Shown piece after piece: positions 43,097-52,356 of a DNA stretch of 64,000 nucleotides. Both the position numbers and the translations under genes were made by a program. Origin of the DNA: Cohnella terricola. GTDB lineage: Bacteria; Bacillota; Bacilli; Paenibacillales; Paenibacillaceae. Within the stretch, counting starts at the first letter, position 1. The number at the start of each line of letters is the position of its first letter. The notes under the pieces were generated by a model. That model had not been told where the DNA came from. It was given only the letters and a program-made list of their open reading frames with translations, and made no database searches. The DNA lies in assembly GCF_007786475.1 (NCBI RefSeq), contig NZ_VNJJ01000008.1:161675-225674 (forward strand). Reading direction: 5' to 3'.

Positions 43097-44209
43097 TTAT
43101 CTCACCCTAACAAGGTAGGTTACAAAACGGTTGCGGCTCTGCTGTTCGTCGGGCAAGGTGGAGGAGACCATGAGACGGTCTCCCGAAGGATTCCAGCGCA
43201 CCGGATCGGCGATAAATTTGACGTCCAGAGCCAGCGTCGCGGACAAGCCGGTAGACGTATCGGCGACGTAGACGCCGCGAGCTGTGCCGTTCGAAGTAAT
43301 ACCGGCATAGGCGAGCTTGGTTCCATCCGGAGACCAGGCGATGCCGAAAATTTGGGAATCTTGCGCGACGGTGTATAGAACTTTGCCCTCTAGATCTGTG
43401 ATGAGGAGTTCGGCTTCGCCGCTTTTGATCCTTCGAACGATCGCAAGCCGCTGCTTATCAGGTGAAGGCGTCATCCATACGGCGTTGTCGAGCAAGAGAG
43501 ACTGTTCTTTCAAGTCGGAGGAAACGGCAAAGAGAGAGCCCTTCAGCGTTGTGTAATAGATGCTGCCGTCAAAGATGGCCAGATTGCTGGGAAACATCGT
43601 TCGGGCGTCATACAATTGGCGCGGTTTTCCGTCATCCGTCCGAAGCTCGTGTATCGTCCCTTTGATCGTCGAGTACAAGATCGAATCGTTATCGATCCAA
43701 CTGCCGTTGTCCAGCGTGATCTCGTCTTCGTCGGTAAACGTCGTCGTCATCCCGGACGATAAATCCATCAAATGTCCTTTGCCCGTGTTGCTCTGCAAGG
43801 AAAAGGTTTTGTAATAGATTTTGTTTTTATCCGGGCTGGCTTGGGCGAATCCCTGGTTCTCGCCGCTGGGAAGAAGCGGAACGTCGGTTCCGGTCGAGAG
43901 CGCATGAATGTATATATTGTGCGGATACCAGACGCCGCCATCCGCATGCGCGGGTTTCATCTCACGGTTCTCGCGGTCGACGAGAATTCTATCGTCGCTT
44001 AGCCAGTCCATTCCGCGGACATCGTTCAAACGGATTATCGCGTTCATTTCCTCTTTTTCGTATGAAGTTTTCTCGGGATTGTTCAATAGGGTTATCGTTT
44101 TGCCTTCAACCTGCAATTCTTCGCGATTCGAATTCCATTGCTGCTTGCATCCCGCGAGAAGTAGGAGAGAAGAGAGCATGATTGCCGCAGCCCGTATATG
44201 CGATCTCAT
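43097..44209 (-). CDS. TolB-like beta-propeller lipoprotein, partner of a two-component system
   Basis: A 370-residue lipoprotein: signal with lipobox L-L-A-G-C (Cys21), then repeated blade-like motifs such as F-A-Q-A-S-P-D-K-N-K-I-Y, W-M-T-P-S-P-D-K-Q-R-L-A and I-A-W-S-P-D-G-T-K-L-A-Y, suggesting a beta-propeller of TolB/WD40-like type. The ATG overlaps the kinase stop (ATGA), so it is co-translated. It may bind wall material or the kinase's outer domain; no function is proven. Confidence 0.78.
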   Translation of the reverse strand: MRSHIRAAAIMLSSLLLLAGCKQQWNSNREELQVEGKTITLLNNPEKTSYEKEEMNAIIRLNDVRGMDWLSDDRILVDRENREMKPAHADGGVWYPHNIYIHALSTGTDVPLLPSGENQGFAQASPDKNKIYYKTFSLQSNTGKGHLMDLSSGMTTTFTDEDEITLDNGSWIDNDSILYSTIKGTIHELRTDDGKPRQLYDARTMFPSNLAIFDGSIYYTTLKGSLFAVSSDLKEQSLLLDNAVWMTPSPDKQRLAIVRRIKSGEAELLITDLEGKVLYTVAQDSQIFGIAWSPDGTKLAYAGITSNGTARGVYVADTSTGLSATLALDVKFIADPVRWNPSGDRLMVSSTLPDEQQSRNRFVTYLVRVR

Positions 44210-45693
44210 TCAGATTCCTCCTTATCGGGAAACACGCGGAATAATGGAAAGGTCAAACGAAATGCGGCTCCTTGTGGTGAATCGATCAGTTCCACGGTAC
44301 CGCCTTGCTTTTCGGCCAATTGCTTCACAAGCGCAAGACCAAGCCCGGTTCCCCCGCTTTGGCGCGAACGGTCTTTATTAACCGTATAGAAAGGCTCGAA
44401 TATTTTGTTTCGGGATTCGCGCGGAATTCCAATACCCGTATCGGCGATCGTCACGACGGCTTGATGGCTTTCCACGCTGTCGGAGACGATTACTTGTCCG
44501 CCCTTTACGTTGTATTTGATGCCGTTGTCGAGAAGGTTCACGAAAATATGGACAAGGCTCTCGCGATCAGCCCATATAGACGCTTCCGTTAATTGCGGAA
44601 CGATCTCGACATCGAACCGCTCCGCCTTCGCCTTCATTCTGTTAATCAAGTCGAGCAGCAGCTCTTGCAGATCGACTTTCTGCGGGAGATATTCGAATTC
44701 GTATTTCTGCAATTCGGCAAGCCTAAGCACTTTCTCGACCATGTCCGTTAGGCGATCGCTCTCAAGCCGGATGTGATGAAAGGCGTCCTTCCGCAAGCCG
44801 GCATCTTCGGGATAAAGCTCCATCAGCTCGGAATAAGCTTTGATGGAAGTAAGCGGCGTCTTGAATTCATGGCTGATATTGCCGATGAACTGCTTTTGCT
44901 GCCTCTCAAGGCGCTGGAGCTTAACGACGGCACGACGGAGCTTGCGCTCTTCTTTTTTCATCGCGGCCATATTTTTTTGAATTTCGGAGCTCATATAATA
45001 AATGCCTTGGCTAAGACGCCCGAGTTCATCCATTCTTCTTAGCGGCGACTTCGGCAGAAAACGGCCGCGCCGAATTTGCTCGGCGGCCTGATTAAGCGCA
45101 ACGATCGCCGAAGTCGCGCGCCTGAAGTATAAGTACCCCAGAATAAAACTGACGACGAGCACGGCGGCTCCCGTATAGAGGAACAAGTTCGTAATCGTGC
45201 GGTAAAAACGAATATCGTTCGTTAAAGGATACTGGAACTGGATAACGCCCATCTGTTTTCCCGGCCCTTGAAGAGGGGCTAGATAGAACAGCGAAAGCCC
45301 TTCCCGCTGATAGGCGATCTTCCCTTCGAGGGCGAAGGCCAACGTACCGTTCACTTCGTATGATGGGACGGCCGACGGAATGGAATCTCCGACTTTCTTG
45401 CCGGCATTGTCGTACAGAACGACGTGCAGGCCGGAATAAACTGCCAAATCCATTGCGAATTGCTGGCCACGAGCGCTAAGGAAACGCTGCGCATCGACGG
45501 GGGGCGAGGTCATGTAAGCTTGCTTGACGCTCAGATTAGCGATCCTCGATTGCTGAATAAGCTCCTTCTCCATTCGCGTCTGCTGCTGATCTTGAATCCC
45601 TCTGAGCACGAATAGGCTCAGTACGAAGACGGTGAGAGACAGGAGAGCGGCAAGAAAAAGACTGAATTTGATTTTGATGCTAAGCGAACTCAT
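44206..45693 (-). CDS. Sensor histidine kinase with extracytoplasmic domain
   Basis: A 495-residue kinase: TM1 (about 9-30), an outer domain of about 140 residues (PAS/Cache-like by position), TM2 (about 172-192), HAMP, HisKA with G-N-I-S-H-E-F-K-T-P-L-T-S and HATPase with N-L-L-D-N-G-I-K-Y and G-G-T-G-L-G-L-A-L. Start and stop overlap both operon neighbours by four bases. Encoded with a D,D-carboxypeptidase and a lipoprotein, it may sense envelope stress. Confidence 0.92.
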   Translation of the reverse strand: MSSLSIKIKFSLFLAALLSLTVFVLSLFVLRGIQDQQQTRMEKELIQQSRIANLSVKQAYMTSPPVDAQRFLSARGQQFAMDLAVYSGLHVVLYDNAGKKVGDSIPSAVPSYEVNGTLAFALEGKIAYQREGLSLFYLAPLQGPGKQMGVIQFQYPLTNDIRFYRTITNLFLYTGAAVLVVSFILGYLYFRRATSAIVALNQAAEQIRRGRFLPKSPLRRMDELGRLSQGIYYMSSEIQKNMAAMKKEERKLRRAVVKLQRLERQQKQFIGNISHEFKTPLTSIKAYSELMELYPEDAGLRKDAFHHIRLESDRLTDMVEKVLRLAELQKYEFEYLPQKVDLQELLLDLINRMKAKAERFDVEIVPQLTEASIWADRESLVHIFVNLLDNGIKYNVKGGQVIVSDSVESHQAVVTIADTGIGIPRESRNKIFEPFYTVNKDRSRQSGGTGLGLALVKQLAEKQGGTVELIDSPQGAAFRLTFPLFRVFPDKEESE

Positions 45694-46373
45694 GCCTCGC
45701 TCCCGGACGCCTTGTAGCCGACGCCGAATACGGTTTGGAGCAGACGTTGGCCGGAGTCTCCCAGCTTTTTGCGCAAACGCTGAATATGGATGTCGACCGT
45801 TCTCGTTCCCGCCGCGTACTCGAGACCCCAGACCGCGTCAAGAAGCTCGTCGCGGGTATATACTCTATCCGGGTGGGAGAGAAGGAGAGCGAGCAGATCG
45901 AATTCCTTGGGCGTCAGCTCGATCGGTTCGTCGTCCGCGAGCACCGTTCTTAATTTCAGATGGACCGCAATGCGGCCAACGCGGAGCGTGTCGGGCTCGA
46001 GCTCCTTTTTCTCCAGGCGGCGAAGCAGCGCCTTCACGCGTGCGATAAGCTCCCGAAGATCGAAAGGTTTTGTCATGTAATCGTCGGCGCCCAGCTCCAG
46101 GCCGACGATTTTGTCTACGATATCGTTCTTGACGGTAAGCAGAATAATGCCCATATCGGATCTGTCAACGAGACTGCGGCATACCTCGTAGCCCGTCAGC
46201 TTCGGCATCATGACGTCAAGCACGATGACATGGGGACGAAAGCTGAGGGCTTTATCCAAAGCGGCTTGTCCGTCGAATACGGTTTCGACCTCGTAGCCTT
46301 CCTTGCGGAAGGCGTAGGAGATCGGGTTCGCGATGCCGGGTTCGTCGTCGGCAACGAGGATACGTTTGTTCAT
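45690..46373 (-). CDS. OmpR/PhoB-family response regulator
   Basis: A 227-residue regulator with receiver (phospho-acceptor Asp53 in V-L-D-V-M-M-P; K-P-F near 103) and a C-terminal winged helix (E-L-T-P-K-E-F-D-L-L, then T-V-D-I-H-I-Q-R-L-R-K-K-L). It lies 21 bp after the vanY-like gene and overlaps the kinase start by four bases, giving the order carboxypeptidase, regulator, kinase, lipoprotein. Confidence 0.93.
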   Translation of the reverse strand: MNKRILVADDEPGIANPISYAFRKEGYEVETVFDGQAALDKALSFRPHVIVLDVMMPKLTGYEVCRSLVDRSDMGIILLTVKNDIVDKIVGLELGADDYMTKPFDLRELIARVKALLRRLEKKELEPDTLRVGRIAVHLKLRTVLADDEPIELTPKEFDLLALLLSHPDRVYTRDELLDAVWGLEYAAGTRTVDIHIQRLRKKLGDSGQRLLQTVFGVGYKASGSEA

Positions 46374-46394
46374 TGGCTCTCCTGTCCGCTTCGA

Positions 46395-47318
46395 TTAAGC
46401 TTTCCGATTGATGGAAGAGGCAATATCGTCGAAATATTCTTCAAGCGTTACGTTCTTCTTAGTAATGTCCTTAGCAACCTCTTTTCCTACATAGCGTACA
46501 TGCCACGGTTCATACGAATATCCCGTTACCGTTTCTTTACCCTTCATAAAACGAATGATAAACCCGTGATCAGCCGCATGCTTGGCCAGCCACTTGCCTT
46601 CCTTCGTTTTTCCGAAGCTTTCCTCGAGACCGTATCCGACGCTTGCGCTTGAGACGTCCATCGCAAGGCCCGTCTGATGCTCGCTCTGTCCGGGCCGTGC
46701 GCTGGTGCGATTGGCGACCTCTTCTCCTTTGGTGTTGGCGTTATTCTCGAAAATTGATTTTTGTGTGGCGTAGGAGCGATATCCGGAGACGGCCTTTAGC
46801 TCGATGCCGTCTTTCTCGGCGGCCTTAAATAACTTTTCCAGCGCTGCGGCCGCTTCTTTGCGCATCTTTTTCTTCGGAGAATTTCCCGAAAAAGAGAAAG
46901 CGACATCAGGGACGACAAGGTCCCGAGGCTCGTAATTCGCTGGCAGGTTGCGTTTTTTGTTGACAAGCACGTACAGGCTTGACGTATTGGTCACGACGGG
47001 AAGCCCGTCTTTATTTTTCTCGATCGTAAGATTAGGCAAGCTGTCGGCCAGTAACGCGGCAATCGCCGGTTTGGTTGCGCCGGAACCCGCGTTATCGACT
47101 GGTTTGGTCGGCGGCGATGTTTCCACGGGATTGGTTTCTATCGGATCGGGCGTCGAGGGATCATCGGTAGGCGGGAGCGAGATGCTCGGTATGGCTGTCT
47201 CGGTTTCGCCGGAAGGCGAAGCTAGCGGCGTGGCATTGCTGGGGATATGGGTCTGCCTGTACCAGATTCCGCCGGCGATCGCGACTCCGAGAACGATAAT
47301 TACGGTGCTTTTTTTCAT
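46395..47318 (-). CDS. M15-family D-alanyl-D-alanine carboxypeptidase (VanY-like)
   Basis: A 307-residue protein with an N-terminal membrane anchor (about 4-21), a Pro/Thr/Ser-rich linker (about 28-85) and a VanY-type zinc peptidase domain: S-G-Y-R-S-Y, S-E-H-Q-T-G-L-A-M-D-V (zinc His and Asp) and E-P-W-H-V-R-Y (zinc His). It trims the terminal D-Ala of stem peptides. It is first in an operon with a two-component system, a layout reminiscent of Van-type wall sensing but without any ligase genes, so resistance is not implied. Confidence 0.92.
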   Translation of the reverse strand: MKKSTVIIVLGVAIAGGIWYRQTHIPSNATPLASPSGETETAIPSISLPPTDDPSTPDPIETNPVETSPPTKPVDNAGSGATKPAIAALLADSLPNLTIEKNKDGLPVVTNTSSLYVLVNKKRNLPANYEPRDLVVPDVAFSFSGNSPKKKMRKEAAAALEKLFKAAEKDGIELKAVSGYRSYATQKSIFENNANTKGEEVANRTSARPGQSEHQTGLAMDVSSASVGYGLEESFGKTKEGKWLAKHAADHGFIIRFMKGKETVTGYSYEPWHVRYVGKEVAKDITKKNVTLEEYFDDIASSINRKA

Positions 47319-47411
47319 CTTTCTCTCTCCTCAGAATTTCGGTTCTGAGTGAAAGATTAATAGAAAGATGTTTCCGCGTTATATCGACATGTTTCGAAGT
47401 TGTAAACTTAA

Positions 47412-47427
47412 CTAGACTTAAGTCTAG
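47412..47427. promoter_or_regulatory. Perfect 16-bp palindrome between vanY-like and sensor-domain genes
   Basis: CTAGACTTAAGTCTAG is fully symmetric and lies in a divergent intergenic region, so it is a candidate operator for an unidentified dimeric regulator. Confidence 0.5.
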
Positions 47428-47510
47428 CGAAGAACCGTTCGACAGCCAAGGGATCAGTTCCGGAATTTCCCATATGATAGAGGAGTCGATAAGAGATCGG
47501 GGAGAAAAAG

Positions 47511-48155
47511 ATGATAAACAACAGTAAACAGGCTATTGCCGTCTGGAAAGTTTTTATTGGAAGCCTGCCGCGGGGGATCGCGACATTCGTCATTGCGATA
47601 GCGGGGTTAAGCGTAGGGCTTTCGCTTGCCATCTTCTTTATCGGACTGCCCATTCTGGCCGGGATGCTCATTGTTTGCGAACGGCTGCTGGGGGTGGAAA
47701 TCCGACTCCTGAAGAATTGGGAAAATCCTGCGAATGAGTCGAAGGACGAGCCGTTCCGCATATCGGAGATTCGACACGATCAGAGGCTTAAAGGTTGGCG
47801 AGGATGGATGGAGGTGCTCGGCAATCCACAATATTATCGCAGCTTGGCATACGGTATAGGGCAATTCCCCGTGTCGATCCTTGCGTTCGTTATGGCGATC
47901 ATCATTCCCGCTACCGGTTTTGGACTCATGCTGTCACCAGCCGCGGAATGGGTCAGCACCCATATGTTCGCGTTCGATTTATTCGAAAAGGACATGTTCA
48001 TGAACGGGTTGTTCCCGGATTGGACGAGTCAGCAAAGGGCATGGTTTAATACCGGGTTAGGCGTGATTCTGGTAGCGGCGACTCCGTTCCTATTGAGAAA
48101 ACTGGGCGGCTTATACTCGGCTTGGATTCATTGGATATCGGGGCAGAGAGCATAA
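47511..48155 (+). CDS. Stand-alone sensor-domain membrane protein
   Basis: A 214-residue protein with about four transmembrane segments in two hairpins (about 22-58 and 118-205), resembling the putative sensor domain found at the N-terminus of some kinases. Here no kinase domain is attached. It has a short Glu/Lys-rich cytoplasmic stretch in the middle. It may modulate another regulator; no function is known. GGGGAG precedes the ATG. Confidence 0.72.
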   Translation: MINNSKQAIAVWKVFIGSLPRGIATFVIAIAGLSVGLSLAIFFIGLPILAGMLIVCERLLGVEIRLLKNWENPANESKDEPFRISEIRHDQRLKGWRGWMEVLGNPQYYRSLAYGIGQFPVSILAFVMAIIIPATGFGLMLSPAAEWVSTHMFAFDLFEKDMFMNGLFPDWTSQQRAWFNTGLGVILVAATPFLLRKLGGLYSAWIHWISGQRA

Positions 48156-48156
48156 C

Positions 48157-48183
48157 AAAAAGCGGACCGTTTCGGTCCGCTTT
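48157..48183. terminator. Bidirectional terminator between sensor protein and HxlR gene
   Basis: An AAAGCGGACCG-TTT-CGGTCCGCTTT perfect stem-loop. Confidence 0.88.
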
Positions 48184-48185
48184 CG

Positions 48186-48494
48186 TTACATCCAATTCTC
48201 GCCCCAGTTTTGAATAGATTGGATGACTTCTTCAAGGCTGTGGCCTTTCTCGGTTAATTCATATTCAATGCGCACCGGCATTTCCGGATAAACCGTACGA
48301 GTCAGGATCCCGGCAGCTTCAAGTTCCTTCATGCGATCCGTCAGCATTTTATCGCTCATATCGGGAATTTGCTCTTTAATATCCTTAAAGCGCTTTGGAC
48401 CTCCGAGAAGCACTCGGATAATAAGCCCGGTCCATTTCTTGCCCAACAACTCGGCGGCTGATTCGTACTTGGGGCACATTTTGGAATAGTCCAT
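48186..48494 (-). CDS. HxlR-family transcriptional regulator
   Basis: A 102-residue winged-helix regulator: the single N-terminal Cys7 in K-M-C-P-K-Y, G-K-K-W-T-G-L-I-I, F-K-D-I-K-E-Q-I-P-D-M-S-D-K-M-L-T-D-R-M-K-E-L and the wing V-R-I-E-Y-E-L-T-E-K-G. HxlR proteins often sense electrophiles through that Cys. GGGGGAAT lies upstream. The target is unknown; no enzyme is divergently encoded nearby. Confidence 0.88.
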   Translation of the reverse strand: MDYSKMCPKYESAAELLGKKWTGLIIRVLLGGPKRFKDIKEQIPDMSDKMLTDRMKELEAAGILTRTVYPEMPVRIEYELTEKGHSLEEVIQSIQNWGENWM

Positions 48495-48604
48495 ACCGAT
48501 TCCCCCTTTAACGTTATATTAACATATCCACTACAGAAAAGTAAGTAAAAATGAAGTCGGGGATCGAACTGCCGTAATTTGGTTCTTTGTTACACAAATG
48601 AAAT

Positions 48605-48707
48605 ATATCTGTGATCTTCCTGTCGCAGAGACAGGTTATCATAATGAACAAGACCCCCTTTTTTCATATGTTAGAAGCCTGCCAACGGTGGCAGGCTTCC
48701 TTTTTTT
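48605..48707 (+). ncRNA. Possible short transcript ending in a strong terminator
   Basis: A perfect hairpin GAAGCCTGCCA-ACGG-TGGCAGGCTTC with seven T residues (48674-48707) is oriented + but terminates no annotated + strand gene. CCTGTC-N5-GACAGG (about 48619-48635) and TATCAT lie upstream. A small RNA or leader is possible. The short frame across it (48611-48952) has no ribosome site. Confidence 0.35.
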
Positions 48708-48815
48708 ATCAATCAGACAGGATAAGTTTTGAATGTCCCTTTTACCTATCTGATTGCTCGATACAAACGTATACCGCCGTCAAAGGACGGCGAAGCCGTT
48801 TTACTTGGAACGAGC

Positions 48816-49628
48816 TTACAGATCCACAAGCACTTTGCGTTTCTGGCGGAAAAATACCCAGCGGCGAAACCCGATCTCGCGAAGCCGATTCCGAACAAGC
48901 TCCCATTCGTCTCCGACGCGCCCCGGAAGATGAGCGTCCGATCCGAAAGTGACGTCCGCTCCGAAGTGAAGAGCGCGTTCCAGAATCGCGTCGGAAGGAT
49001 ACCAGCCTCCGCAATCCTTCGTCTTGCCGCTCGTGTTGATCTCGATGGACAGATCGTTCGCGGCAACCGCTTTAAGCGCCTCGTCGATCTCGGCTTCCGC
49101 GCCGGCGATATCTGCGAACCCTGGATAATATCCCTTCATCGCGTCGATATGCCCGAGCACTTGGAATAACCCGCTATTCGCCGATTGTCGAATCAACTCG
49201 TAATAGTGCTTTTTCTCGTCGAGCTGTGCGGCTTCTCCTTTGTCTTTCCACCGGTTGCGGTTAAAGATGCTTACCCCTCTCGTTTGATGCACGGATCCGA
49301 TAATGTAATCAAACGGATAGGGTTCGTATGATGCCCTATACAATTCGAGCTGGTCGGGATAGAAATCGGACTCCACGCCGAGAAGAACCTCGATTCGATC
49401 CTTATATTCTTCCTTCAGGCGGAGCACTTCCGCCACGTAATTCGGAAATTCGCTTCTGGCCATCGCGATTCCGGGGCTTGGGTGATCTTTTTCATGGGCA
49501 AAATAAGGCGAGTGGTCGGAGATGCCGATCACGTGCAGCCCGGCGCGAATCGCCGATTCGATATAATCCTTGATGTTATCCGATGCGTGTCCGCATCTGT
49601 CGTGATGAGTGTGCAGATCGAATTTCAT
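48816..49628 (-). CDS. PHP-domain histidinol-phosphatase-like protein
   Basis: A 270-residue metal-dependent phosphatase with PHP motifs: D-L-H-T-H-H (residues 4-9), I-S-D-H-S, G-V-E-S-D-F, L-G-H-I-D and F-G-S-D-A-H. This layout fits the HisK/HolPase family that dephosphorylates histidinol phosphate, but no other his genes are near, so other phosphoesters are possible. AAGGAGAG precedes the ATG. It lies 23 bp downstream of the LysR gene on the same strand. Confidence 0.86.
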   Translation of the reverse strand: MKFDLHTHHDRCGHASDNIKDYIESAIRAGLHVIGISDHSPYFAHEKDHPSPGIAMARSEFPNYVAEVLRLKEEYKDRIEVLLGVESDFYPDQLELYRASYEPYPFDYIIGSVHQTRGVSIFNRNRWKDKGEAAQLDEKKHYYELIRQSANSGLFQVLGHIDAMKGYYPGFADIAGAEAEIDEALKAVAANDLSIEINTSGKTKDCGGWYPSDAILERALHFGADVTFGSDAHLPGRVGDEWELVRNRLREIGFRRWVFFRQKRKVLVDL

Positions 49629-49651
49629 GGGAATCTCTCCTTGCGGTCTCT

Positions 49652-50554
49652 TTATTCGCTTCCGATAAACTGATCTTCCGGCATGCCCTTCAAGTCGTTC
49701 AGGAATTGGCGCATCGCGCTGTTTACGTACCGGCTGGACTTGGTCATGACGCCAACGGGGTGGCTGACGGCCAATTCTTCGACGGGAATCATTTTCAGCG
49801 TTCCGCGGCGTACTTCCTCCGCTACGGACAGCTTGGATACGACGGCGGCGCCCAAATTGAGCTCGACCATGCGCTTGACTTCTTCGCTGCTTCCAAGCTC
49901 CATGACGATGTGAGGCTCGACGCCGTTCTCGCGAAAAACTTGTTCCGCAAATCGACGCCCGAGCGTGTCCGGAGACAAGAGGATCAGAGGGACGTCTTTC
50001 AGCATGCTGATCGTAATTCTATTGGCGCTTGCTAACGGATGTTTGGGGGAGATGACGAGTTCGAACGTATCGTAGTACAGCACGGAAGTTTCCACATGGG
50101 GGCTTCTATCGGTCAAGTAGCCGATGCCGACGTCGACCGTTCCGTTCTCAACGCTGGATAATACTTGAGCCGAGGACATGGAGAGAATGCTCGTTTTAAT
50201 CAAAGGAAACTGGTTTTGAAAATAGGATAACACCCGGGGCAAAATCTGAATCGCGATCGAGGTCGTCGTCCCGAGGATAATATGCCCCTGCGGCACCTGG
50301 TTCAAATCCGACAGCTTCTGTTTCAGTTGCTCTACGATCTCCAGAATTTGTTCGGCGTGCTCCAGGAACACCTGTCCCCGATCCGTCAATGTCACGGGAT
50401 GGTTGCGATCGACTAATATGGCCTTGAATTCTTCTTCGAGACTTTTGATTTGCGCGGATACTGCGGGCTGTGTTAAGTTGAGCATTTCGCCGGCTTTGCG
50501 AAAACTCAACGTCTTGGATATCGTAACTAACGTCTCCAGTTGGCTAATGTTCAC
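49652..50554 (-). CDS. LysR-family transcriptional regulator
   Basis: A 300-residue regulator with an N-terminal helix-turn-helix (about 1-60; S-F-R-K-A-G-E-M-L-N-L-T-Q-P-A-V-S-A-Q-I) and an effector-binding domain, similar in layout to CysB/CysL-type regulators. Target genes are unknown: the PHP gene follows on the same strand, and an MFS pump with its own operators lies divergent. GGAGGCGA precedes the ATG. Confidence 0.87.
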   Translation of the reverse strand: MNISQLETLVTISKTLSFRKAGEMLNLTQPAVSAQIKSLEEEFKAILVDRNHPVTLTDRGQVFLEHAEQILEIVEQLKQKLSDLNQVPQGHIILGTTTSIAIQILPRVLSYFQNQFPLIKTSILSMSSAQVLSSVENGTVDVGIGYLTDRSPHVETSVLYYDTFELVISPKHPLASANRITISMLKDVPLILLSPDTLGRRFAEQVFRENGVEPHIVMELGSSEEVKRMVELNLGAAVVSKLSVAEEVRRGTLKMIPVEELAVSHPVGVMTKSSRYVNSAMRQFLNDLKGMPEDQFIGSE

Positions 50555-50670
50555 CTATTCGCCTCCTTGAGTATTGAATTAATTTATCAGCGCCACGTAT
50601 AGATATAAAAAGGATTTGTCGTTACTTCCATTATAGGGGATTATTTTTCTCATCGCAAAGGGTTTACTTT

Positions 50671-50715
50671 TACTCAAATTTGAGTATAATCTCAATGTGT
50701 ACTCAAATTTGAGTA
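50671..50715. promoter_or_regulatory. Twin palindromic operators over the efflux-pump promoter
   Basis: TACTCAAATTTGAGTA occurs twice as a perfect 16-bp palindrome, at 50671-50686 and 50700-50715 (29 bp centre to centre). TATAAT (50685-50690) overlaps the end of the first, with a TTTACT -35-like element at 50663-50668. The PadR-family gene at the end of the same operon is the likely repressor. Confidence 0.8.
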
Positions 50716-50755
50716 TTCAAGAGACTGGAGAATTTGGGGAGGAAACGAATTCCTA

Positions 50756-52351
50756 ATGGATGTTAAGAAAAGCAATACGAAGCTGGTTGTCGCGGGGCTT
50801 TTGCTAGGTCTGTTCATGGCCGCGCTGGACCAGACGATCGTCTCAACGGCGATGACGACAATCATCAAGAAGCTGGGTGGGCTTGAGAGCTTTGTTTGGG
50901 TGTATTCCGCCTATATGATCGCGATGGTCGTATCGACGCCTATCTTCGGTAAATTATCCGATATGTACGGACGGAAAAGATTTTTCCTGATGGGCCTGAT
51001 TTTGTTCCTGGGCGGTTCGATTCTGTGCGGTACCGCGCAGAATATGGATCAATTGATCATTTACCGGGCAATTCAGGGGATCGGCGGAGGCGCTTTGATG
51101 CCGATCGTCTTTACAATCATTTTCGACTTGTTCCCGGCCGAGAAGCGCGGCAAAATGATGGGGCTGTTCGGTGCCGTTTTCGGCATTTCCAGCGTGTTCG
51201 GTCCGATCATGGGTGGCGCGATTACGGATCACTTAAGCTGGCGATGGATCTTCTACATTAACGTTCCGATCGGACTGTTGTCCATTTTCTTCATCACGAA
51301 GGCGTACCACGAATCTAAAATCTCTCGTAAACAAGTGATCGACTGGGCGGGAGCGATTCTGCTCACGGGCGCGATTCTGTGCCTCATGTTCGGGCTCGAG
51401 CTTGGCGGCACGGACGGCTGGGCGTGGGATTCGACGAAGACGATCTCCTTGTTCGTAGGCTCTGCTGTTTTATTGGCTTTATTCCTATGGGCGGAAAGCG
51501 TCGCGAAAGATCCGATCATCAAGCTTGACCTGTTTAAGAAACGGCTGTTCACGAGCAGCATGGCGATCAGCCTTCTGTACGGGGGAGTGATGATCGCGGG
51601 AGCGACGTACATTCCGATCTTCATTCAAGGTGTCTTCCACAAGACAGCGACGGAAACGAGCACGGTGCTGACGCCGATGATGCTCGGCGTCGTACTTAGC
51701 AGCCAGATCGGAGGCCGGATCGCGACTCGTTTCAGGTATCGCGACGTCATGCTCGTCTCCGCGCTTACGCTGCTTGTCGGAACCAGTCTGCTCGGCTTCG
51801 CGATGGATACGGAAACGAGCCGTCTGATGATTACTTTGTTTATGGTCGTCGTCGGGTTGGGGATGGGCGTATCTTTCTCGCTGTTGAATATATCAACGCT
51901 GAACTCCGTTCCTCCGCAATACAAAGGCTCCGCCTCGTCGCTAATTACTTTCTTCAGGACGATCGGCTCCGCGCTTGGTGTTACCGTATTCGGAACATTG
52001 CAGAAGCATGATTTTCAACAAGGCGTGCAGCAACTTCCGAACATGAACCCGGAGCTGGCCGAGCATATCAAGGGCGGTCAAGCGCTGCTCGATCCTGACA
52101 TGCAGGCGAAAATCGGTCTGTCTCCGGAGATCGTAAACGGGCTTCTGGGAAAATTGGCGGACTCCATTATCTATATTTTCCAATGGTCCGTTATTCTACC
52201 GGCGCTTGCTCTTGTGTTCGTACTGCTCATGGGGCGTGCGCGCATGGAAAAGACCGCTCCTGGTCAACAAGGAACTCCGGGCCAGCAAGATGGGCAAGGA
52301 TCGAAGGCGGAAGCGGCAGGCAAACCGGAACCTTCGTATAATCGGAGCTAG
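50756..52351 (+). CDS. DHA2-family (14-TMS) MFS drug/metabolite exporter
   Basis: A 531-residue proton-coupled exporter of the EmrB/QacA type. Motifs: [10 protein letters not shown] at about 24-33, motif [12 protein letters not shown], and G-x-x-x-G-P-x-x-G-G (V-F-G-P-I-M-G-G) in TM5. The C-terminal tail is Gln/Gly-rich. GGGGAGG precedes the ATG. It is followed five bases later by a PadR-family regulator, a common local-repressor arrangement. Confidence 0.92.
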   Translation: MDVKKSNTKLVVAGLLLGLFMAALDQTIVSTAMTTIIKKLGGLESFVWVYSAYMIAMVVSTPIFGKLSDMYGRKRFFLMGLILFLGGSILCGTAQNMDQLIIYRAIQGIGGGALMPIVFTIIFDLFPAEKRGKMMGLFGAVFGISSVFGPIMGGAITDHLSWRWIFYINVPIGLLSIFFITKAYHESKISRKQVIDWAGAILLTGAILCLMFGLELGGTDGWAWDSTKTISLFVGSAVLLALFLWAESVAKDPIIKLDLFKKRLFTSSMAISLLYGGVMIAGATYIPIFIQGVFHKTATETSTVLTPMMLGVVLSSQIGGRIATRFRYRDVMLVSALTLLVGTSLLGFAMDTETSRLMITLFMVVVGLGMGVSFSLLNISTLNSVPPQYKGSASSLITFFRTIGSALGVTVFGTLQKHDFQQGVQQLPNMNPELAEHIKGGQALLDPDMQAKIGLSPEIVNGLLGKLADSIIYIFQWSVILPALALVFVLLMGRARMEKTAPGQQGTPGQQDGQGSKAEAAGKPEPSYNRS

Positions 52352-52356
52352 AGCGT

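Noticed and set aside
46395..47318. Vancomycin-resistance operon
   Set aside because: Only a VanY-type peptidase and a generic two-component system are present; no VanH, ligase or VanX homologue.
48611..48952. 113-codon + strand frame
   Set aside because: No ribosome site; it runs through a terminator and then antisense to the PHP gene.
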